A stretch of 64,000 nucleotides of DNA from Petunia secreta (taxonomy: Eukaryota > Streptophyta > Magnoliopsida > Solanales > Solanaceae). Within the stretch, counting starts at the first letter, position 1. Each line of letters begins with the position of its first letter. The stretch lies in assembly GCA_029990175.1 (NCBI GenBank), contig JARKIP010000038.1, forward strand, positions 26,295,501-26,359,500, read 5' to 3'. Shown piece by piece: positions 1 through 11,944 of the stretch. The position numbers and the translations under genes were made by a program. The notes under the pieces were generated by a model. It did no database searches. It saw only the letters and a list, made by a program, of their open reading frames with translations, and was not told the origin of the DNA.

Positions 1-1394
1 TTGGAGCAGCGGTAACAGGTTCTAAGCATAAACAGATGATGTTAGCCTTTGAAGTCAACAAAGAAAGAGTGTTATTTTGGAAAAAGCGAAGCCCAAACCT
101 GGAAATTGCGAATCAGAAGGTATGGCAGGAAGAAAGACATCATCCTCCACACTAGCTTCTTCATCGGCTATGAGAGTCTCTTTGATCAGATGTCTACGCT
201 TTCATGAACAAGGACCAGCTTCAATAGCAGCAGACGGGGTTGTTTCAACGGCCTCAGCCACGGGCACTCAGGGGACTTCTCCATCACCATCAGAAATCAT
301 AAGGGTTTCACCAGCAACAGACACGTTGGCCGGCCTAGAGGACCTCCTCCTCTTCAAGGAACGGGATCCGCTCGCCCTCTCCAAAATTCTTCCACCAGAT
401 GCCTACACATCGGGTAAGGCAGCAATATACGGGGCAACAATCTGAATCTCCACCAGCGGAGGCATATCACGACAAGAGAACCCTAGAAGCAGCAGTGAAT
501 CAAAATATAGGAGAATTTTGGGTAGAGAGAACGACTCAATAATTTCTTATCGTGGTCTTTCACCCGCCAGCCATTCACATTTGTCAGGGTTGAGAAAGTC
601 AAGGATTCAGGAGGATTCCTCGAAAAGATGGTGGTGACCCACATTATCAGTTCATTGTGGCTCAAAGAAATGGTGGACACGATGTTCACTTCATAGAAGA
701 AAGAAATCAGTTTGAAGCAACTACAGTTGAAAGCAAGGAGATAAGTTTCTGTGGACTTACACTTTCTGTTGAAGACCTCTGGAAAGGGAAGAAAGGATAC
801 TAAATCGGTCGTTCGCACAGCCACGTACCTGTGCACCCAACTACGGTCATTGGAATCTTCACTATTGGGGACTATACCATTCTTCCGCTATTTTATGAAC
901 ATCAACATCCCAACTTTATGAAGACGAGGGGAGTAAAAGGCCAGAAGATGATCAAAGAAAAATGCAACCTGGGCATAGTTAGCCAAGTGATCGAGTACGG
1001 CCACTAGTCGCCACATGAAAGGGATGATCTGGCCCAAACAAAGATTGTAACGGTTGTATATGTCATTTATAATCGAGTAAACACGCTTGTTGAGATGAAG
1101 AGTGAAAGCGTACGTGTGAACCATTAAAAAGCCAGCCCGATGGGAATAAATTCTTTTCTCAGTGCCAGGAGCAAGAACAACAATGAAATCAGTCCATTTG
1201 AATTCACGCCTGATGCGCATAATATCATTCTCCGTGACTGCGGAAGGGTCGAATTCAATTGAGAGATTGTTGTTTTCACCCTCTTGTTTAGGGGTTTGGC
1301 CCAGCATGCGGCTATCATTTTTAAAATTAAAAGAATTGGTGAGGTAATCCTGCGCTCTGAAGTTCGCTGGGAGAAAGCTTGGACCATGTGTCAT
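1..1394 (-). pseudogene. Antisense additional ORF of a Tat-type retrotransposon (element A), decayed
   Basis: On the minus strand, from an ATG at 1394 running left, the first stretch (about 1394-888) reads as a continuous domain with a conserved-looking GQxxP..WR.V..L core and a tail of the form FY.PRLHK.GM. The same domain occurs at 15671-15010 (minus) and 21850-22470 (plus), so this is a repeat-family protein. It resembles the domain I know as 'putative gypsy type transposon' (Transposase_28); that name is from memory. Further left (about 840-480 and 440-1) are a middle segment and a segment with a Ser/Lys/Arg-rich basic stretch and an acidic DSEGEVP-like stretch, separated by stops or introns. 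It lies just upstream of a plus-strand 3' LTR at 1819, so it is antisense to its element, as in several Tat-lineage elements. The left part runs out of the window. Confidence 0.6.
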
Positions 1395-1818
1395 GATGAT
1401 AATATTAGCGGGATTGGAAAAGAGATTATCTTTTGAAGAAGTGTTTTTTAAAATCTTTGGAAGTTGTGAATAGACTTTCTCACTTACGACATATATACAC
1501 ATTTGGGCTGGAAACATAAAGAGTAAGTTGAATGATCTCAATCACGTCGGATCGTAATTATGTTTACTGAAATATAAGTAATATGTATCTCCATAATTAC
1601 GGGATGTGAACAGAGCAACAACAGTATTGGGAAGATATGCGGAAAACTCCTCCAATGATTAGGGGACACGTCACTGTACTAGGGGATTTGCATTTAATAC
1701 GACGCACGCGAAGAGGCAAGGAGGCGAGCATCAGTACAGTCACACCTTTATGTCTGCTATCACGCTTCTTTCACTTCCTGACTGCTTGCATCAGCACTCA
1801 GCAAGTTGGGGGATTGAC
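1395..1818. other. Promoter-side and 3' untranslated region of element A
   Basis: This stretch lies between the start of the antisense ORF and the 3' LTR at 1819. It has no supported gene. About 1765-1818 (a TTCACTTCCTGACTGCTT-like block followed by a G-rich GTTGGGGGATTGAC tract) recurs just before the LTR at 19682 and, reversed, just after the LTR ending at 4068. That marks it as the conserved pre-LTR and polypurine-tract zone of this family. Confidence 0.5.
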
Positions 1819-2318
1819 TGTGTGGGAAAAAATATGTCACCTATTATTACGGGGATACGAGTCCAGCTGACGAGACTAAACTTATCCTACAAGTCATCGG
1901 GCACTGAGGATATACACCCGCTCTTAGAGCCAAAAACCGTTTAGGTGGTTTGGTCACAGGGCGCAGGGCACACATCCCGCCGCCTAAGGTTTGCAGTATC
2001 CCAGTTAGGGTTTAGTATACCACCGTCTTGAGTTGTAGGCCCATGGCCTTATTAGTATTTATATTTTACCTTATTTAGGACTGGGTATCACTACTATCAA
2101 TACCCCTCCTTATATTGTATTGTACACAAGACACAATTTGCCACCGAAGTCGGCTACTCTCAACGAATAAGAATTATTGTGCTTTCTTTATTCTTGTTTA
2201 ATTACTTGTCTTTACTTTCATCATATTTACTTAATTTTTCCATCATAATTTACCGTATTGCTTGTGACCTCATTCATAATTAATTGTTTAACCTATACGT
2301 CCAATTTTAGGCATAACA
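1819..2318 (+). mobile_element. LTR of element A (3' LTR, plus orientation)
   Basis: About 500 bp, starting TGTGTGGGAAAAA and ending GGCATAACA, so it carries the TG...CA ends of LTRs. The same sequence, diverged, occurs at 8296-8777, 9905-10222 and, reversed, at 60765-61265. The segment before it matches the pre-LTR region of other copies, so this is a 3' LTR whose internal sequence lies to the left. A TATA-like and AT-rich section lies at about 2050-2110. Confidence 0.8.
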
Positions 2319-3605
2319 GCCACCAAAGTTGTCGGCGCAGTCGGCAAGTCACCATCGGCGCCGGTCACCTGCCGGAATTTTTTTTAATTTATTTATGTAA
2401 TAAATGAAATACATAAAAATATACATATGCACATTGATTTTTTTTTTCAAATTACAGTTGTAAAATATATTTAAACAACAAATATATGTATATACATAAA
2501 AAAAATATGTTACAAATATACTAGGCATACACATACAAACAAGGATCTACCGATCTACCCATTAAACATATAAATTTATGTGTGCCACACTTACACTTAA
2601 CATACACACAAAAATACATACAAAAATATACAATATATACTTAGACATATACGTTCATACAATGATATACACATATACATATGCACTTGTAGAGATATTT
2701 GTGTGCATACACAATATACAGATTCATAAACCCGTATAAATGTAGATATACACTTTGTTCTATCTTCAAACAACCACCACTAGCCACCAAGACATACACA
2801 TACATGGGTATACAAATGTATACATGTATATACACATACAAAAAAAAAGCAGAAGAAGTTGATCGAAGCTATGACAACCTCCACCAAAGAATCCACGTAG
2901 TAAGAACAAAAATGGACCTACAACAAAGCAGATCTGAGCATGCGGATCGGAAGTAGCAAAAAAAACTGACCTAAAGCAGAACATATCAAAAAATGTAGCA
3001 GCAACAGCAAAAATAAAGCAATAAAATAATGGTAGAGCAGCAGATTGGCACCGGGGAGGTGGTGTTCCAGAGCCGGCGGCGAGTTGGTGGAGGAAGGGGA
3101 GAGAAGAGAGAGAAAAAAGTTATGGTTAGGTGTTAGAAAGAAGAAATGTGAAAATGGTGTGTTTTGTAATAAAAATATGAATGTTGTTATGTTTTGTAAT
3201 TTCTCAATAATGTCAGTATATTTTGTAAATTAAATGCTTAGTGCGTCCATTAGTATAAATTTCTCTAAAAAAAATGTAATTCCACATTAATTAGTTCTAA
3301 TGTAACTGATAATTTACGTTGAGAAGCTATATTATCTGCATATTACTTATTGTTAGAAAAATAAGGAGAATAATAAATAGCACTATTTTGGTATGAGACT
3401 TGTAGTTTGAGTTGTGCAATTTACTGTCCTAAGAAATTTTCAATATTCTAGAAGTTTATAAAGCTTAAACAATCTTTCCTGTATCAGTATAGGAACTACT
3501 AAATCTAACTAATAAATCAACAAGTTATGGCTGGAAAAGAAATTAGGTGTTATCAATACATTAAATGCCACATGTACCTGGAAAAAATCTATTGGATATA
3601 CTTAA
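2319..3605. other. AT-rich spacer without a supported gene
   Basis: No reading frame here looks coding. About 2390-2840 is rich in TACATA/TATACA-type simple repeats, which generate spurious Tyr/Ile/Val-rich frames. About 3040-3120 is G-rich. It separates two LTRs of opposite orientation. Confidence 0.6.
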
Positions 3606-4068
3606 TGATTATGTCTAAAACTTGCTCGATATAGGTAAAACAATTAAATTTATAATCGGGTCATAGGAAATAATGAAATATCGAAGAAAGCGAGTCAATA
3701 GGAGTTGTATTTATTGAATAAGAAGAAGGATTCTAGTTGAATCTCTGTCGTTTACAATGAGAGGAGGAGGATATTTATAGACTTGGGTTTACCTAAGTTC
3801 TAATTATAGTATAATATGTATAACGATTGCTTTAGGCCTATTAAAAGAGGTTGTTGCCCGAAATAAATCCTAACTAGGAGTCTGATCAAGACTTAAGCTG
3901 CTAACGAGAGAAATACGCTCGTCGGTTATGTGTCCGTTACCGTTGAACAGTTGTGGCTAAAAGAGTGAGAGTATACTCTTAGTTCTCATTTTCTTGGTGC
4001 GAACGCTTGATCCGGGCCTACTGGCTTTTTACTCTCGTATTTACAGGTGGCATAATTTTTCCCACACA
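3606..4068 (-). mobile_element. LTR of element C (3' LTR, minus orientation)
   Basis: Read on the minus strand it starts TGTGTGGGAAAAATTATGCC and ends near GACATAATCA. It is closest to the plus-strand LTR at 19682-20143 (shared ending GAGCAAGTTTTAGACAT / GAGCGAGTTTTAAGCAT). The sequence beyond 4068 matches, reversed, the pre-LTR segment of other copies, including the TTCACTTCCTGACT-like block at about 4110-4130. This is therefore a 3' LTR with its internal region to the right. Confidence 0.75.
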
Positions 4069-6186
4069 ATCAGCGCTCCCTCCTCTCTCACTATCTGAGT
4101 GCTGACAGTAGTCAGGAAGTGAAAAAAAGTGAAAAGAAAAGAGAGGGCAAGATAATGATAATGATAACGACAATTTAGTTGGACTTATGAATTTTTGAAA
4201 CTGCTTTGACTGGCATCAGCTGTTTCGCTTCCCCGAGTCTTCCACACATCCATGCTTTCTTTTAGTCTCTCGTATCTTTCCGAGAACGGTCATTCCTCCT
4301 GTTATTGCTGCATCGCATCCATTCATATCCGTTTCCATAATTATCTTTGGACGTTTTGTATCCTTTCCCTTATCTTCTTCCGCCAATATAAAGATTTTAT
4401 ACTTAGATTTTTCCCTAACACCTAGATTTTTCCCTAACACCTTTTCCAAATATCTTTTTTTTTCTGGAAAAGCCTTCAATTCCTTACAAAATTCGATTCA
4501 TTCCTCTTTCATTTCAGATGGTCGCGTAGATTTGTATCCTTTTTTTTATTCGGGATCCTTAATCCCTTTAAAACTTTGTTGTTCCATGAATAGGACAGCG
4601 GCGAAAGAACTAAAAGGCTGGAGAATGGTAGTTCTCTTTCCTCCTCTATCTCTATTACGATTGGGGGGAAATGGATCGTCCATGCTCCAAAACTTGGTCG
4701 GAATGTTAACGAAGTATCTCAGGCCGTTTTTTCTAATGAATGTGTGCCAATTACGGCAAATCCATTAACTAATGCAGCGCTTGTTGTGATGTTTTCCTTT
4801 TCATGCAGAGCGGGCCTGTTCGGGTAATGCTATTCTGCAAGGCCTCTTTATCTGTGTGCCCTCTAATTCTTTGGGGGTTGTGTTGATGTAATAAGATTTT
4901 TTGTCTTCTTCTCCCCTCTTTTCTGCCCACTTTGCGGGTGCTCAACATTTCCTCTTCATAACCACTAGTGCTTGAAAATTCTTACCTCTATGTTTTTATG
5001 AGGTAAGGTTGTCATCACTATTTTCTTCCATCATATGCCAATGGACATTATAATGTTCCTTTGATAGCTAATCATGCTCCATGTTGAGTGCGCATTTCTT
5101 CTACGTGCAGACCATTCAGTTTCATCTGTTAATGGTTGCAATGTTTCCACTTGTGTCCTTCGTCATCAAGGGCCTCGTAGTTGCTCTAGCATCTCGAGGG
5201 CCTGGGTTATCGGTGTTTTGCCGTTTCTAGTGTACGCCAATGAATCGGTCGCAAGAGATGATGAGAGCTTAGAGTACGGGGTCATTTAGACCTTCCCAAT
5301 GTCCTGATCAAGGAAGAGACTCAGGTTGAATTTTGCAATTGTATGTGTTTTCAGCCGATGTTTCGAGCTGACTCCCTTGGGGTTGTTTGCACAGTTAGCT
5401 TAGAGATAATTCTAGTAAAAACCCACACCAGATATCATGTAGCTCTTGGGCCTTAGTTATTAATGAAGTAAACAGTTGTTCCTCTGAAGTGTTTTATGCA
5501 ATTTTTATGCCTCTCAACTATTATTGAAATAACATGCGCTGAAAGAATTTTTTGTGCTTTCGAATGGTGTTTTCTTACTTTTCTGCAAAGTGCATTTTTT
5601 TGTTTCTCTGCTAAAGATTTTTACTTGCGTGATAAAGACGTGAATTTGCACCCGTAGTGGGCGTCTTTTATTTGCCTGATGTAGGCATAATCTGGGCCCA
5701 TGGATAATGCATTTTTTTTTGCCTAGCGAAGGTGTAATTTGCGCCCGTAAAGGATGTCTTTAATTTATTTATTAAAGACATTTTTGCGCCCACAGATGAC
5801 GTCTTCGCTTGTCCATTCGAGTGAGCAAGTCTTTCAACATTATGTAAAGATGCGTCTCCCTTTCACTTTGTTACAAATTGAATTAACGATTGCCATGTAC
5901 GTCGCAGCCTAGGGACTTAGCTAGAGCTAATCTAGTCTAGTTGATTAATGATGCAAATTTACGATGTGGATTGGGGTTGATTAGTCAGAAATCGTCACTG
6001 TGATTGAAATAAAAGTTCTTTAAAAAAAAAATAGGGACTCAAGGTCCTAACAACGAGCCTAGAATTTAATAAGAATGGCTAGGGGGCGAGATCCCCACAC
6101 TCGCTAAATCACAATGTCTCTATGGGGTGAGCTCCCCCTATTTTTACCACATGGGTCTATTTGGACGCGCTAGTTCAGAGGCTTCA
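4069..6186. other. Decayed 3' internal region of element C, no intact gene
   Basis: This lies between a minus-strand integrase remnant (6187-6781) and a minus-strand 3' LTR (3606-4068), where related elements carry the antisense additional ORF. I could not recognise that ORF here and the frames are short. A small internal repeat occurs at about 5620-5810, where a motif like TTTGCGCCCGTAGTGGGCGTCTTT recurs three or four times with changes. About 4415-4445 holds a short direct duplication (CTAGATTTTTCCCTAACAC twice). Confidence 0.5.
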
Positions 6187-6781
6187 CATATAGTATTTCA
6201 TGAGCCATGTAACATTCCAGGTGTTTGGGATGGTAGTGGCTTCCATATCTTTGAGGGTATAGGGACCCTTACGCGTGATCCTTTTGATCCTATAAGGGTC
6301 TTCCCAATTTAGAGTTAGCTTGCCTACATTAGCCTCCTTATTACTCTGAGACAATTTTCTGAGGACTAAATCCACCATTTTGAAGGAACACAAGTTTGTC
6401 TTCATGTTATAGTATTGATATATCTGTTGTTTTCGTGCTGCCAACCGTACTGCAACATGCTCATGATGCTCATCCGTCATATCAAGCCCGAGTGCTAGGG
6501 CCTTGTTGTTAGATTCTTTTTTGGTATACATCATATGTTGGGTAGGTTATCCTATTTCGACTGATATCATTGCTTCTGAACATACACCAAAGAAAAAATG
6601 TTTCTCCTGTGCTCGCCTTTGATGTTGTTCGATATGCCCATGGGACTTCGAGTAGCTCCTCCGGCCAATTGCCTTTAGCTTTCTCTAACCGCTTCTTTAG
6701 GCAGTCTATAATCATCTTGGTGCCTTCCATGGGCCCATGCAATTCCTTGTTATTCCAAAGAAACGAATCCATATGTCGCAA
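6187..6781 (-). pseudogene. Ty3/gypsy integrase C-terminal fragment (element C)
   Basis: Two overlapping minus-strand frames (6781-6509 and 6534-6184) encode the end of an integrase. Visible are the catalytic-core tail around LKKRLEKAKGNWPEEL, then a WAYRTT..STGETFF block, then a C-terminal region with GKLTLNWEDPYRI and WNVTWLMKYYM. These match, residue for residue in pattern, the intact integrase end at 25018-25560 (ENLKKRLDEK.GPWPEEL ... WNISNLKRYYF). The frame changes near 6520. RT and the integrase active site are missing upstream, because the piece abruptly abuts plus-strand gag-like sequence at about 6790-6810. Confidence 0.8.
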
Positions 6782-6809
6782 GACTACAATGAACTTTCAC
6801 GCACACCAC

Positions 6810-8295
6810 CCAGATGGTAGACGAGGTGGTAAAGGATCCCAATGATCCCGGCAGACATGAAGCTGATCCAGTTAAGGACACGGTAGACCTAGAGAAGGAC
6901 GATGATCACGGCGAGTCACGGTCCCAGAAGGGAGACCTCGCTCAAGGAAGAAGCTTAGACAGAGCAAAAATATGTTCGAAAAGGTATTCGATAAACTCTT
7001 CAAGGCACAACAACAACAACACTACTCATGATAGACACGCTATCTAGGCGCTTGGAGAAGACTTTTTCCAAATTTGCACCGCGACGAGAATCTCCATAAG
7101 GAGCAAGGTTCTCAAGAAACACCCCGACGACCGTGGAATGACGAAGAAATCTTAACACAGCACCAGGAAACTCCGATGTAGCGAACGCTCCAGCGTAAGC
7201 AGTCTTTGACCTCGTGCAAGACCTACGTCATTAGATAAAAGAAACCAACGAGTGAATGGATCAGTTCTGGGAGCTCCTCCTATTATAAGAAAGGTCAATA
7301 AGGACAAGCTCACTCGGTAACCTTATCAGCCAAGCTTCACACCACTCCTGGTCCTGAAGTAATTTCGACAACCCAACATACCCAAGTATGACAACATCAT
7401 GGACCCGAGCAACCACTTATCTGCTTATGTGATGGCAATCAAGAGAAAAGACTTGAGAAAGGAAGAAACACTATCGGTGTTGGTAAAGAAGTTCGGCTCC
7501 ATCTTGACAAATGGGCCGTTACCTGGTACCCTCAGTTACCCGAAAGGTATATAGAGTCATTTGCAACAAATGTAAGATCAATTCATAATAGCGCACTCTC
7601 GTGCTCGAAAGTATGAGAAGCGAATGAAAGACATATTCGAAATAAAGCAGGAGGAGGGTGAGTTGCTAAAATGATACTTCAAAAGATTCCAGAAGGAGCG
7701 CATGACACTAACCAGTGCCACATACTATAGCACCCGTGGTTTTTGCCAAAAGCCTAAATCCGAGAGGTTCACCGGCCACACATGAGCTATAAAGAAGCTT
7801 GCAAGACTACCTATAAAAAACATGGAACGAACTACACCTCTGTTATAGCCATAAACTCGGGACTGAGTCAGGCATAATCACAACATCCGAAAGAGGATAC
7901 AGTAGGAGCCACAAGCTCGGGTTAAAGAAAGAATCCGGAGACTAGAGAAGAAAGGGAATAAGTGACTCTCAAACAAACATAGCATAGTGTTGAACTTGGT
8001 GTACCGTTAATGGACACAAGAGGGGGATGGATAGTATACTCTAATTTTTGCTTATTAAAGAACCATGCCTGTCTCATCAAAAACCTAGTTCTTACAGAGT
8101 TTCTCCCAATCCCTAATACAACCAAATTAATAAGAGAAATGAACGAACACAAGGAATTTTATGTGGAAAACTCCTTGCTCAAGGGAGAAAAACTATGACC
8201 CAATCTCTGGATTTTGAGAACCAAATTTACTAACACAACGAGCAAGTTTTAGATTACAGTCCCTATAACTAAGGGACTAAACTCTAGTACCTACT
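6810..8295 (+). pseudogene. gag and leader remnant of a Tat-type element (plus strand)
   Basis: About 6814-6960 encodes a peptide rich in DP repeats (VDEVVKDPNDPG...) that matches the gag start of the two copies to the right (VADDLVKDPSN at about 8880 and VDVVDESVQDPGD at about 10280). From about 7380 to 7700 the frames correspond to the gag core (a Y..I.DP.NHLSAYV.AIKR-like segment, then F.KR..EL..YFKRFQ-like) with several frameshifts and stops. No intact ORF remains. It ends at the LTR starting at 8296, so it belongs to a different copy from the gag that follows. Confidence 0.6.
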
Positions 8296-8777
8296 GTGTG
8301 GGAAAAAATACGCCACTTATGATTACGGGGATACAAGTCCATACGGCGAAACTAGACTTAGCTTACAAGTCACCGGGCGTAGAAGATACACACCCGCTCC
8401 TCTAGCCACGACCGCTCAGTCAGCGCAAGCATAGGATGCAGGGTATACATCACGCCGCCTTAGGGTTAATAGTCTCCTAGTTAGGGTTTCGTATATACCA
8501 CCGTCTTGAGTTTATAGGCTCATAGCCTTATTAGTCTTTGTATTTTACCATAATTAGGACTGGACAGATCTCCAATATAAATACTCCTCCTTACATTGTA
8601 TTGTAAATCAAGCAATTGACACAAAATCCGACTATTCTCAAAGAATAAAACCCTTAACTTTCTTATCTATTACTTTTCACTCAGTTTTACTTACTTTTCC
8701 AGTGTATTTATTGTATTGCTTGTGCCACTCTAACAATTTAATTATTTTACCTAAATGACCAGATTTGAGCCTAAACA
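8296..8777 (+). mobile_element. 5' LTR of element B1
   Basis: About 482 bp with TGTGTGGG start and CTAAACA end, homologous to the LTRs at 1819 and 9905 and, reversed, 60765-61265. It is directly followed by a primer-binding site and gag, which makes it a 5' LTR. AT-rich promoter-like sequence occurs near 8575 (ATAAATACTCC). Confidence 0.8.
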
Positions 8778-8778
8778 G

Positions 8779-8795
8779 TTTGGCGCCCACCGTGG
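8779..8795 (+). other. Primer-binding site (minus-strand DNA priming)
   Basis: TTTGGCGCCCACCGTGG follows the LTR end by one base. The same motif follows the minus-strand LTR at 60765 (as TTTGGCGCCCACCGTGTGG). The TGGCGCC core is the tRNA-complementary form commonly seen in plant Ty3/gypsy elements of this lineage. The tRNA species is not assigned. Confidence 0.75.
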
Positions 8796-8839
8796 AACCT
8801 AGGCAATTATAAGTTTTTACGAAGGAAAAGGTCCAGCCG

Positions 8840-9903
8840 TGTCAGACGACTACGATAACGTTCCCAAGAACTCTGCCGATGTAGCAGACGATCTAGTAAA
8901 GGATCCCAGCAATCTTAGAGGACAGGCGAAAGGTCCCGCCAAGGATCCAATCCCTGTAGCCAGTGATGGGGAAGACGAACTGCCACGTGGAAATAACTTT
9001 GAGCTTTAGGATTCCTCATTGGACTCTTCAAAAACCAAGAGGAACGGGAAGAGCAAAATTCAGCGAACATGGCCGAAGCTATGGTCCAGAAGTTAGAAGC
9101 AATATTTGCTGGATCGTTTCAGAGGCCGATGTCCCGCAAACGAATCACCAACATTCGTACCCAATCGGAGACTCAACATGGATTCCGCCCCCGACAGTTC
9201 CACAGTAGTCAACAATCAAGATCTCAAAGGAATACTTGTCATTCAAGACATCCTTAAGGAGATGAAGGCCATCCACAATCGGATCGGTAAAACCCTCAAG
9301 TTACCACCATTGATGAGCAGAAGTTTTATAAGCATGCATACAAAACAAGGGTTGCACCGGTTCGCGTACCAAAGTACTTTTGCCTTCCGGATAACCTAAA
9401 GTACGATAAAACCATTGATCCTGACGAGCACATTGCAGCTTATTATACAGCCGTCAAAAGCAACGAGATTAACGAAGAAGAAACTCAATCTACTTTAATG
9501 AAGAGGTTCGGCTCGACCTTAACTAAAGGTGCCCTTACTTGGTACACTCAGCTACCAATGGGTTCAATTGAGTCATTCACCCAGATGTAGAATCTGTTCA
9601 AGAAGGTGCATTCAGGAGCCCGTAAGTGGGAGATACACATGAAAGACATCTTTGAGATCCAACAGCGCGCCGACGAGCTATTAAAGGATTACCTAGAGTG
9701 ATTCTAGAAGGAATGCATAGAGCGCCCTCCAGTTTCCGATAACATCGCTGTGGTAGCCTTTTCCAAGAGTCAGAACTCCATGGGCTTATTGGCCACGTGA
9801 GACTTACATTAGATTTTTACTGAACACCCGGTGTCCACATGGAATGCTCTACACCAGAGGTATACTGAGAAGCTCCGTTTGGAACTTGAACAGCCCTCAA
9901 TAG
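8840..9903 (+). pseudogene. gag remnant of element B1
   Basis: The expected start reads GTG TCA GAC GAC instead of ATG (about 8849), so the start codon is lost. Downstream pieces match the second gag copy at 10251-11938: DP-rich N-terminus, an NNQDLKG..VIQDILKEMKAI segment near 9210-9280, and FCLPDNLKYDKTIDPDEH near 9380-9440, followed by the KRFGSTLTKGALTWYTQLP-like block near 9500-9560. In-frame stops and frameshifts occur throughout (for example a TAG after TQM at about 9587). It is cut off by the LTR at 9905. Confidence 0.75.
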
Positions 9904-9904
9904 A

Positions 9905-10222
9905 TGTGTGGGCAGAAATATGCCACCTATTATTACGGGGATACGAGTCTAGCTGGCAAGACTAGACTTGACTTATCCTACAATTCACCGGGCTTAGATG
10001 ATACACGCCTGTTCTACGAGTTACGACTGTTCAGGCGGTACGGGCGTAGGACAAAACACATACATCTTGCCACCTTAGGTTTACAGTCTCCTAGCTAGGA
10101 TTTTGTGTATACCACCAACTTGAGTTTATAGGCCCATGAGCTTCATTAGTCTTTCTACTTTCCCATAACTAGGACTCGGTAATCACTGCTATAAATACCC
10201 CTCCTTACATTATATTGTACAT
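9905..10222 (+). mobile_element. Truncated LTR of element B2
   Basis: It starts TGTGTGGGCAGAAATATGCC and follows the LTR consensus for about 318 bp to TTGTACAT. It then jumps directly to the gag leader (GGTTTTCTACGAGGAAAAGG). Compared with the copy at 8296-8840, the last 150-160 bp of the LTR, the primer-binding site and the first leader bases are missing. A single deletion therefore removed the replication start. Confidence 0.75.
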
Positions 10223-10250
10223 AGGTTTTCTACGAGGAAAAGGCATAATC

Positions 10251-11938
10251 ATGTCAAACTACAACACCCCAAAGAACACTGTCGACGTAGTAGATGAATC
10301 TGTACAGGATCCTGGCGATCTCAGCGTGTTGCCAAAGGATCCCACCAAGGAGCCAGTCCGTGTGCCTAGCGATGGTGAAGGTGATCAATCATGCGAAGGT
10401 AATTTTGATCTCAAAGGTTTCCTAGTTAATCTTCTCAAAACCTTGTCGGAACGGGCAGAGCAGAACTCGTTCAACATGGTTGAGGGTATATCTCAAAAGT
10501 TAGGAAAACTGTTGGATAGATCGTCTCAGAGGCTACCATCCTTGCGGAACCAGCGCCCCTGAACGGTACACCAGCGTCCGCTGCTAATCGTGGACTCAAC
10601 ATGAACGCCTTTTCTGGAGGCTCAACGACATTCAATAATCAAGACCTCAAAGGAAAACCTGTCATTCAGGACATCCTAAAGGAGATGACGGCTATCTATG
10701 ATGGGATCGCTAACATATCAGGTGCACCACCTCAGCTTACCACCGTATATAAGCAAAAGTTTTATAAGCAAGCATATAAAGCAAGCGCTGCACTGATCCG
10801 CGTACCAAAGCACTTTCATCTGCCTGATAACTTGAAGTACGACAAAACAATAGATCCGAACGAGCATATTGATGCATACTATACAACCATCAAACGTAAT
10901 GAAATCTCAGTGGAAGAAATACAGTCTGCTGAGATGAAGAGGTTTGGCTAGACCTTGATTAAGGGTGCCCTTGCTTGGTACTCAGCTACCGAGAGACTCC
11001 ATCGAGTCATTCACCCAGATGCAAGATCTGTTCAAGAAAGCGCATTATGTCGCCCGTAAGCGAGAGAAGCGTATGGAGGACATCTTTGAGATTCGACAGC
11101 ATGACGATGAGCTGTTGAAGGACTACCTTGAAAGGCTTTGAAGGGAGCGCACATAGCTTCCTCCATTCCCCAATAATATTTCTATATTAGCCTTTGGCAA
11201 GAGCCTGAATTCCAAAGGGTCATTAGCTACCAGGGAGTTGCAGTAGAGTTTGACTCAACACCCTCTGACAACATGGAATGCTTTGTACTAAAGATACACC
11301 GGGAGAAGTTGCGCTCAGAGCCCGAACATTCCTTAGCCCCTATTGTAGAAGCTCGCCCATTTGTCGAAGACATTACCCGTCAAAGACATAAACGGGGATA
11401 TGCAAAAGAATCAAGAGTTGGAGACAAGGGAAGGAGGAGTAGGAGAGACTACAGGGATGATTTCCCTAAGTCGGCCGAAAATCATGAGGATAACAGGAAA
11501 GCTCCGACGCCACCTTACAAGGGGTCGCTCAGTGTAGATTGGGTACCCGATAGGTTTGAAGAGTTGGGGCTGTGCATAAACGGCGTGGAGTTCATGAGGT
11601 ATCATATGAAGGAAGCCCAAGTGCGTTGGCTTAGCAACATGAGGGTCGAACATGGCAGAAGGAACAAAAACCTGTATCGTGAGTTTCACAGAGATCATGG
11701 GCATGAGACCGCAGCCCTCAGGGCCTTGATCCTAGAAATGATGAGTCTGCTTGATAAAGGTTATTTAAAGGACCTACTTACTAAAATAGGAAAGAAAACC
11801 TATGCTAAGAGCATAATCCCAGAGGGACCCCCAGACCTTCCGGAGCCCAAATGGTCCATCAACGTGATAGCCGGTGGCCCAACATTGCTTGATGACTCAA
11901 AAAATGGTAAGGCAGTGCCCGATGAGGACCACGCCTGA
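10251..11938 (+). pseudogene. gag polyprotein of element B2, broken
   Basis: The ATG at 10251 begins MSNYNTPKN, in the same relative place as gag in other copies. Frames 10251-10562, 10601-10951 and 11273-11938 cover the DP-rich N-terminus, the NNQDLKGKPVIQDILKEM segment, the HFHLPDNLKYDKTIDPNEH core, and the C-terminal part. The C-terminal frame has the NLYREFHRDHGHETA block, which corresponds to the gag CCHC-like knuckle but has both flanking Cys positions replaced (Arg and Ala), so zinc binding is probably lost. It ends with the INVIAGG motif that precedes protease in this lineage. Breaks are a TGA near 10561, a TAG at about 10949-10951 followed by a frameshift, and a TGA near 11139. Confidence 0.8.
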
Positions 11939-11944
11939 AAAGAG

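Noticed and set aside
77..445. 122-residue plus-strand frame
   Set aside because: It is the complement of the minus-strand antisense-ORF remnant. The minus reading matches the paralogous copies; the plus reading matches nothing.
2349..2984. Several Tyr/Val/Ile-rich frames on both strands
   Set aside because: They arise from TACATA/TATACA simple repeats; composition is not protein-like.
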